8,469 bases of DNA from Paracoccaceae bacterium (GTDB taxonomy: Bacteria > Pseudomonadota > Alphaproteobacteria > Rhodobacterales > Rhodobacteraceae), in assembly GCA_020832725.1 (NCBI GenBank), contig JAFIEC010000222.1, forward strand, positions 1 to 8,469, given 5' to 3'. The translations under genes were made by a program, and so were the position numbers. Below, one piece after another: positions 6,352 through 8,469 of this stretch. The notes beneath the pieces were generated by a model that was not told the origin of the DNA, made no database searches, and worked only from the letters and a program-made list of their open reading frames with translations. Each line of letters opens with the position of its first letter. Positions within the stretch are counted from its first letter, which is position 1.

Positions 6352-7787
6352 GACCGCTCCTCCGCTGCGGGCAGCAACAGCGCGCCGGGGTTCATGATGC
6401 CGCGCGGGTCCACGCTGCGCTTGATCGCGTGCATCAGCGACAATGCTCCCGCGTCCTTGCGCTGAGCCAGAGCCTGGGGCTTGTGCCGGCCAATCCCGTG
6501 TTCGGCCGACATTGTGCCGCCCATCTCGCCCACGAGATCGAGCACGATCTCCTCGGTCAGCGCCGCTCCTGCCGCATCCCAGCCGCCGGGGACAGGCATC
6601 ACCGAATAATGCAGGTTCCCGTCGCCCAGATGACCGATCATGTTGATGCGTGCCTCGGGCAGCCGCGCGTGCAGCGCCGCCCTGGCGCGGACGACGAAGG
6701 CGGGCAGGCGGTCCAGGGGCAGGGCGATGTCGAAGCGCACCCAGCGGCCCTCGGCCGTGCTGGCGGCCAGGCTCGATTCGCGCAGCCGCCACAGGTTGCC
6801 CCGCTGACCCTCGCCCCGGGCAAGCGTGGCGTCCAGCACGTCGCCTGCCTCGAGTGCGGCCCCGAGAAGCTCTTCCAGAAGGGCGGCCACGGGTGTCTGG
6901 CCATCCGGCCCCGGCGCCGCGTCCCGCTGCGACAGGGCCGCAAGTTCGACCAGCAGCCCCCATTCATAGGGGCTGTCGAGCGGCGCGGGAATGTCGGGGA
7001 AGTGGCCGCGGATCATGTTCACCGCATGGGCAGGCATCAGCTCGAAGGCCTCCACCATTCCGCCCGACCCGTTCTGAAGCCGCGCCAGCAGCGCCTGCGC
7101 CGCCTCCAGCCCCGGCACCGAGACAAAGGCCGTGGCATGGGCCAGCGCGACGGGATGCAGCGCCATCACCGCTTTCGTGATCACTCCCAGCGTGCCTTCG
7201 GCCCCGATCATCAGGTCGCGCAGGGCATAGCCGGTGTTGTCCTTGCGCAGCTCGGACAGCGCATCGATCACCGTGCCGTCGGGCAGCACCGCCTCGAGGC
7301 CGAGGCAAAGCCCCCGGGCATTGCCGTAGCGCAGCACGTTGTAGCCGCCCGCATTGGTGGAAAGCACACCACCGATGGTGCAACTGCCCCGCGCGCCGAT
7401 CTCGATGGGCAGGGTCAGCCCGTGGGGATGCCCGGCTTGCTGTACGGCCTCCAGAGTCGCGCCGGCCTCGCATGTGACCGTGCGGGCAACCGCGTTGACA
7501 GGGGCGATCGCCGCCATGCGTTCCAGCGACAGGATGAAGGCGCCCGGCTGGCCGGTAGCGCCGCCGCACACGCCGGTATTGCCACCCTGCGGAATGATCG
7601 CGATGCCCTCTCGCGCGGCGCATTTCAGGATGGTGGCCACCTCTGCGGTGGTGCGTGGGCGCAGGACCGCCCGCGCGGTCCCCTGCCAGACGCCGGTCCA
7701 GTCGCGCAGATAGCGGGCCATGTCCGCCGGTTCGGTCAGCACGGCACCTTGGCCAATCGCGGCCTGAAGTTCTGTCTCGGGCGTCAC
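6348..7787 (-). CDS. FAD-linked 2-hydroxyacid dehydrogenase (GlcD/D2HGDH type)
   Basis: This 479-aa flavoprotein belongs to the vanillyl-alcohol-oxidase/PCMH fold group, which includes GlcD, D-lactate dehydrogenase and D-2-hydroxyglutarate dehydrogenase. The FAD-binding half (about 35-215) shows the pyrophosphate loop PQGGNTGVCGG (66-76), the GSCTIGGVLSTNAGG segment (134-148), KDNTGY (182-187) and IGAEGTLG (194-201). The C-terminal substrate/metal half shows LWRLRES (332-338), GHLGDGNLHY with histidines at 386 and 393, and SAEHGIG with Glu429. These fit a D-2-hydroxyacid substrate. I chose the GTG at 7787 because AGGGAGG (7794-7800 on the complementary strand) lies 6 nt upstream. It also gives normal family length. 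An in-frame ATG at 8087 would add 100 residues unlike the family and read into the hemN-like gene. It is the first gene of the operon. The exact substrate is not determined. Confidence 0.9.
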   Translation of the reverse strand: MTPETELQAAIGQGAVLTEPADMARYLRDWTGVWQGTARAVLRPRTTAEVATILKCAAREGIAIIPQGGNTGVCGGATGQPGAFILSLERMAAIAPVNAVARTVTCEAGATLEAVQQAGHPHGLTLPIEIGARGSCTIGGVLSTNAGGYNVLRYGNARGLCLGLEAVLPDGTVIDALSELRKDNTGYALRDLMIGAEGTLGVITKAVMALHPVALAHATAFVSVPGLEAAQALLARLQNGSGGMVEAFELMPAHAVNMIRGHFPDIPAPLDSPYEWGLLVELAALSQRDAAPGPDGQTPVAALLEELLGAALEAGDVLDATLARGEGQRGNLWRLRESSLAASTAEGRWVRFDIALPLDRLPAFVVRARAALHARLPEARINMIGHLGDGNLHYSVMPVPGGWDAAGAALTEEIVLDLVGEMGGTMSAEHGIGRHKPQALAQRKDAGALSLMHAIKRSVDPRGIMNPGALLLPAAEERS

Positions 7788-7822
7788 TTCTGGCCTCCCT
7801 GCCGGTCCGGTCTCGGGACGCC

Positions 7823-7838
7823 ACTTAACATGATAAGT
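7823..7838. promoter_or_regulatory. 16-bp near-perfect palindrome, candidate operator
   Basis: ACTTAACATGATAAGT is symmetric at 7 of 8 base pairs. It is an A/T-rich island in otherwise GC-rich DNA, 35 bp upstream of the flavoprotein start. It overlaps the likely -10 region of the operon promoter, a position typical of a repressor site. The shape would suit a dimeric regulator such as a GntR- or MarR-family protein. No regulator gene lies in the window, and the site does not match the FNR box TTGAT-N4-ATCAA. Confidence 0.5.
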
Positions 7839-7852
7839 ATGGGGAATGCCAA
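7823..7852 (-). promoter_or_regulatory. Candidate promoter of the three-gene operon
   Basis: On the minus strand, TTGGCA (complement of 7847-7852) is followed after 18 bp by TTAAGT (complement of 7823-7828). That gives a leader of roughly 25-30 nt before the GTG at 7787. The -35 is good. The -10 is weak, and the alternative TATCAT just upstream is too close to this -35. The palindrome covers the -10 element. Confidence 0.35.
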
Positions 7853-7876
7853 GCCCCCATTGCGTGCACCACACCT

Positions 7877-7893
7877 GGCAGGAAGCGACTGCC
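7877..7893. other. Short hairpin downstream of the hemN-like gene
   Basis: GGCAG (7877-7881) and CTGCC (7889-7893) can pair around a 7-nt loop. The hairpin lies about 20 bp past the stop of the minus-strand hemN-like gene. There is no U-run after it in that direction, so it is at best a weak or Rho-assisted end signal. Confidence 0.25.
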
Positions 7894-7911
7894 TGCGGCC
7901 GGCCGACGGCT

Positions 7912-8469
7912 TCAGATCGCGTGGCTATGTCCCTCGCGGTCAAGCGCGTAGGCGTCAAAGGCCCGCGCGACAAGCCGCGCGGCGGGACGCCCTTCGGGCT
8001 GGATGGCAAGGATTTCGCCGTCGAACGAGACGAAATCCCCGAACGCCTGGGCGACCCGCGCGGCCTCGGCCGGAAGCCAGGCGGCATCCTCTCCGAAGGC
8101 GGCCATGATCTCGGCGATATCGGCGCGGAAATCGCACATGAGCTGCTCGATCAGCATCGCGCGGATCCGGTCGTCGCGGGTCATGACATGGCCGCGCGCC
8201 GCGGCAAATCGACCGCTGCGTACATGGCCCTGGTAGATGGCCGTGGCGCTGACATTCTGCGAATAGCCCTGCGGAAAGCGCGAGATCGCCGATGCGCCCA
8301 AGCCGATCAGCACCTCGGAGGTGTCATCGGTGTAGCCCTGGAAATTGCGTCGCAGCTGGCCCGTGCGCGCCGCCACTTCCAGCCCGTCGCCCCCGCGGGC
8401 GAACTGGTCGATGCCCATTTAGGCGTAATCCGCCCACATGAACAACCAGCGCGCCGTGTCGAACACCCC
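7912..8469 (-). pseudogene. hemN: HemN-like coproporphyrinogen III dehydrogenase, C-terminal part with in-frame stop
   Basis: HemN is the oxygen-independent, radical-SAM coproporphyrinogen III dehydrogenase of heme and bacteriochlorophyll synthesis. Only the C-terminal part lies in the window; the gene begins beyond the right edge. Reading from 8469, the frame gives GVFDTARWLFMWADYA, then TAA (8421-8419), then MGIDQFARGGDG and onward to a normal-looking C-terminus. Recognisable family blocks after the stop are GIDQFA (usually GIDHFA/GMDHFA), RRNFQGYT, LIGLGASAISRFPQGY and LIEQLMCDF. The homology continues in the same frame on both sides of the stop, which fits a nonsense mutation rather than a frameshift. 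The ATG directly after the stop (8418) would give only a 168-aa C-terminal piece without the radical-SAM CxxxCxxC core, so it could not be an active enzyme alone. A sequencing error is possible. Rhodobacterales often carry several hemN paralogues, so loss of one would be tolerable. Confidence 0.72.

Noticed and set aside
5068..6465. Plus-strand reading frame of 465 aa opposite the amidohydrolase
   Set aside because: It has the same Arg/Gly/Gln-rich shadow composition. The minus-strand gene has the HxH, His and Asp metal ligands in order and a strong ribosome site.
7815..7845. FNR/FnrL box near the hemN-like gene
   Set aside because: The palindrome reads ACTTAACATGATAAGT and lacks the TTGAT-N4-ATCAA pattern. 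It also lies downstream of the hemN-like gene, not upstream.
7788..8087. Extending the flavoprotein to the upstream ATG at 8087
   Set aside because: It would add 100 residues with no family similarity, run through the promoter region and overlap the hemN-like gene. The GTG at 7787 has a strong, well-spaced ribosome site.
6429..8108. Plus-strand reading frame of 559 aa opposite the flavoprotein and hemN-like genes
   Set aside because: It spans two genes and the intergenic region, shows no recognisable domain, and has shadow-type composition.

Overview
The window is GC-rich, tightly packed bacterial chromosome. It most resembles an alphaproteobacterium of the Rhodobacter/Paracoccus group (Rhodobacterales). 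The grounds are the strongly G/C-ending codon use, the style of the ArgG, HtpX and HemN proteins, and a candidate RpoH promoter of alphaproteobacterial type. This placement comes from sequence feel, not from a search. Seven genes look intact. An eighth, a hemN-like gene, runs off the right edge and carries an in-frame stop.

Layout. (1) 110-1680, plus strand: argG (argininosuccinate synthase) is coupled by a GTGA overlap to cutA (divalent-cation tolerance protein family). (2) 1683-2606, minus strand: a ten-helix EamA/DMT-family transporter that meets cutA tail to tail with only 2 bp between stop codons. (3) 2607-2755: a 149-bp divergent intergenic region. It holds a perfect 8-bp inverted repeat and a heat-shock (RpoH)-like promoter pointing into htpX. 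(4) 2756-3652, plus strand: htpX, a membrane zinc metalloprotease. (5) 3737-7787, minus strand, transcribed right to left: an apparent three-gene operon. It encodes a GlcD/D-2-hydroxyglutarate-dehydrogenase-type flavoprotein, then an amidohydrolase-2 (ACMSD-like) enzyme overlapping it by ATGA, then 17 bp on, a thiamine-diphosphate enzyme of the acetolactate-synthase-like family. A near-perfect 16-bp palindrome overlaps the likely promoter of this operon. (6) 7912-8469, minus strand: the C-terminal part of a HemN-like gene interrupted by TAA.

How the genes fit together. argG is arginine biosynthesis, and cutA and htpX are housekeeping or stress genes. The minus-strand operon is the accessory part. 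A flavin 2-hydroxyacid dehydrogenase plus a thiamine-diphosphate enzyme suggests oxidation of a 2-hydroxyacid to a 2-oxoacid, followed by decarboxylation or carboligation. The amidohydrolase would act on a related carboxylate or ring-opened intermediate. The substrate cannot be read from the sequence.

I found no CRISPR array, insertion sequence, tRNA, rRNA, phage gene or recognisable defence system. No gap between genes exceeds 300 bp. The many long opposite-strand reading frames are shadows typical of GC-rich coding DNA. The window does not show a clear new biological system. The items most worth a second look are the broken hemN, the three-enzyme operon with its palindrome, and the htpX promoter.
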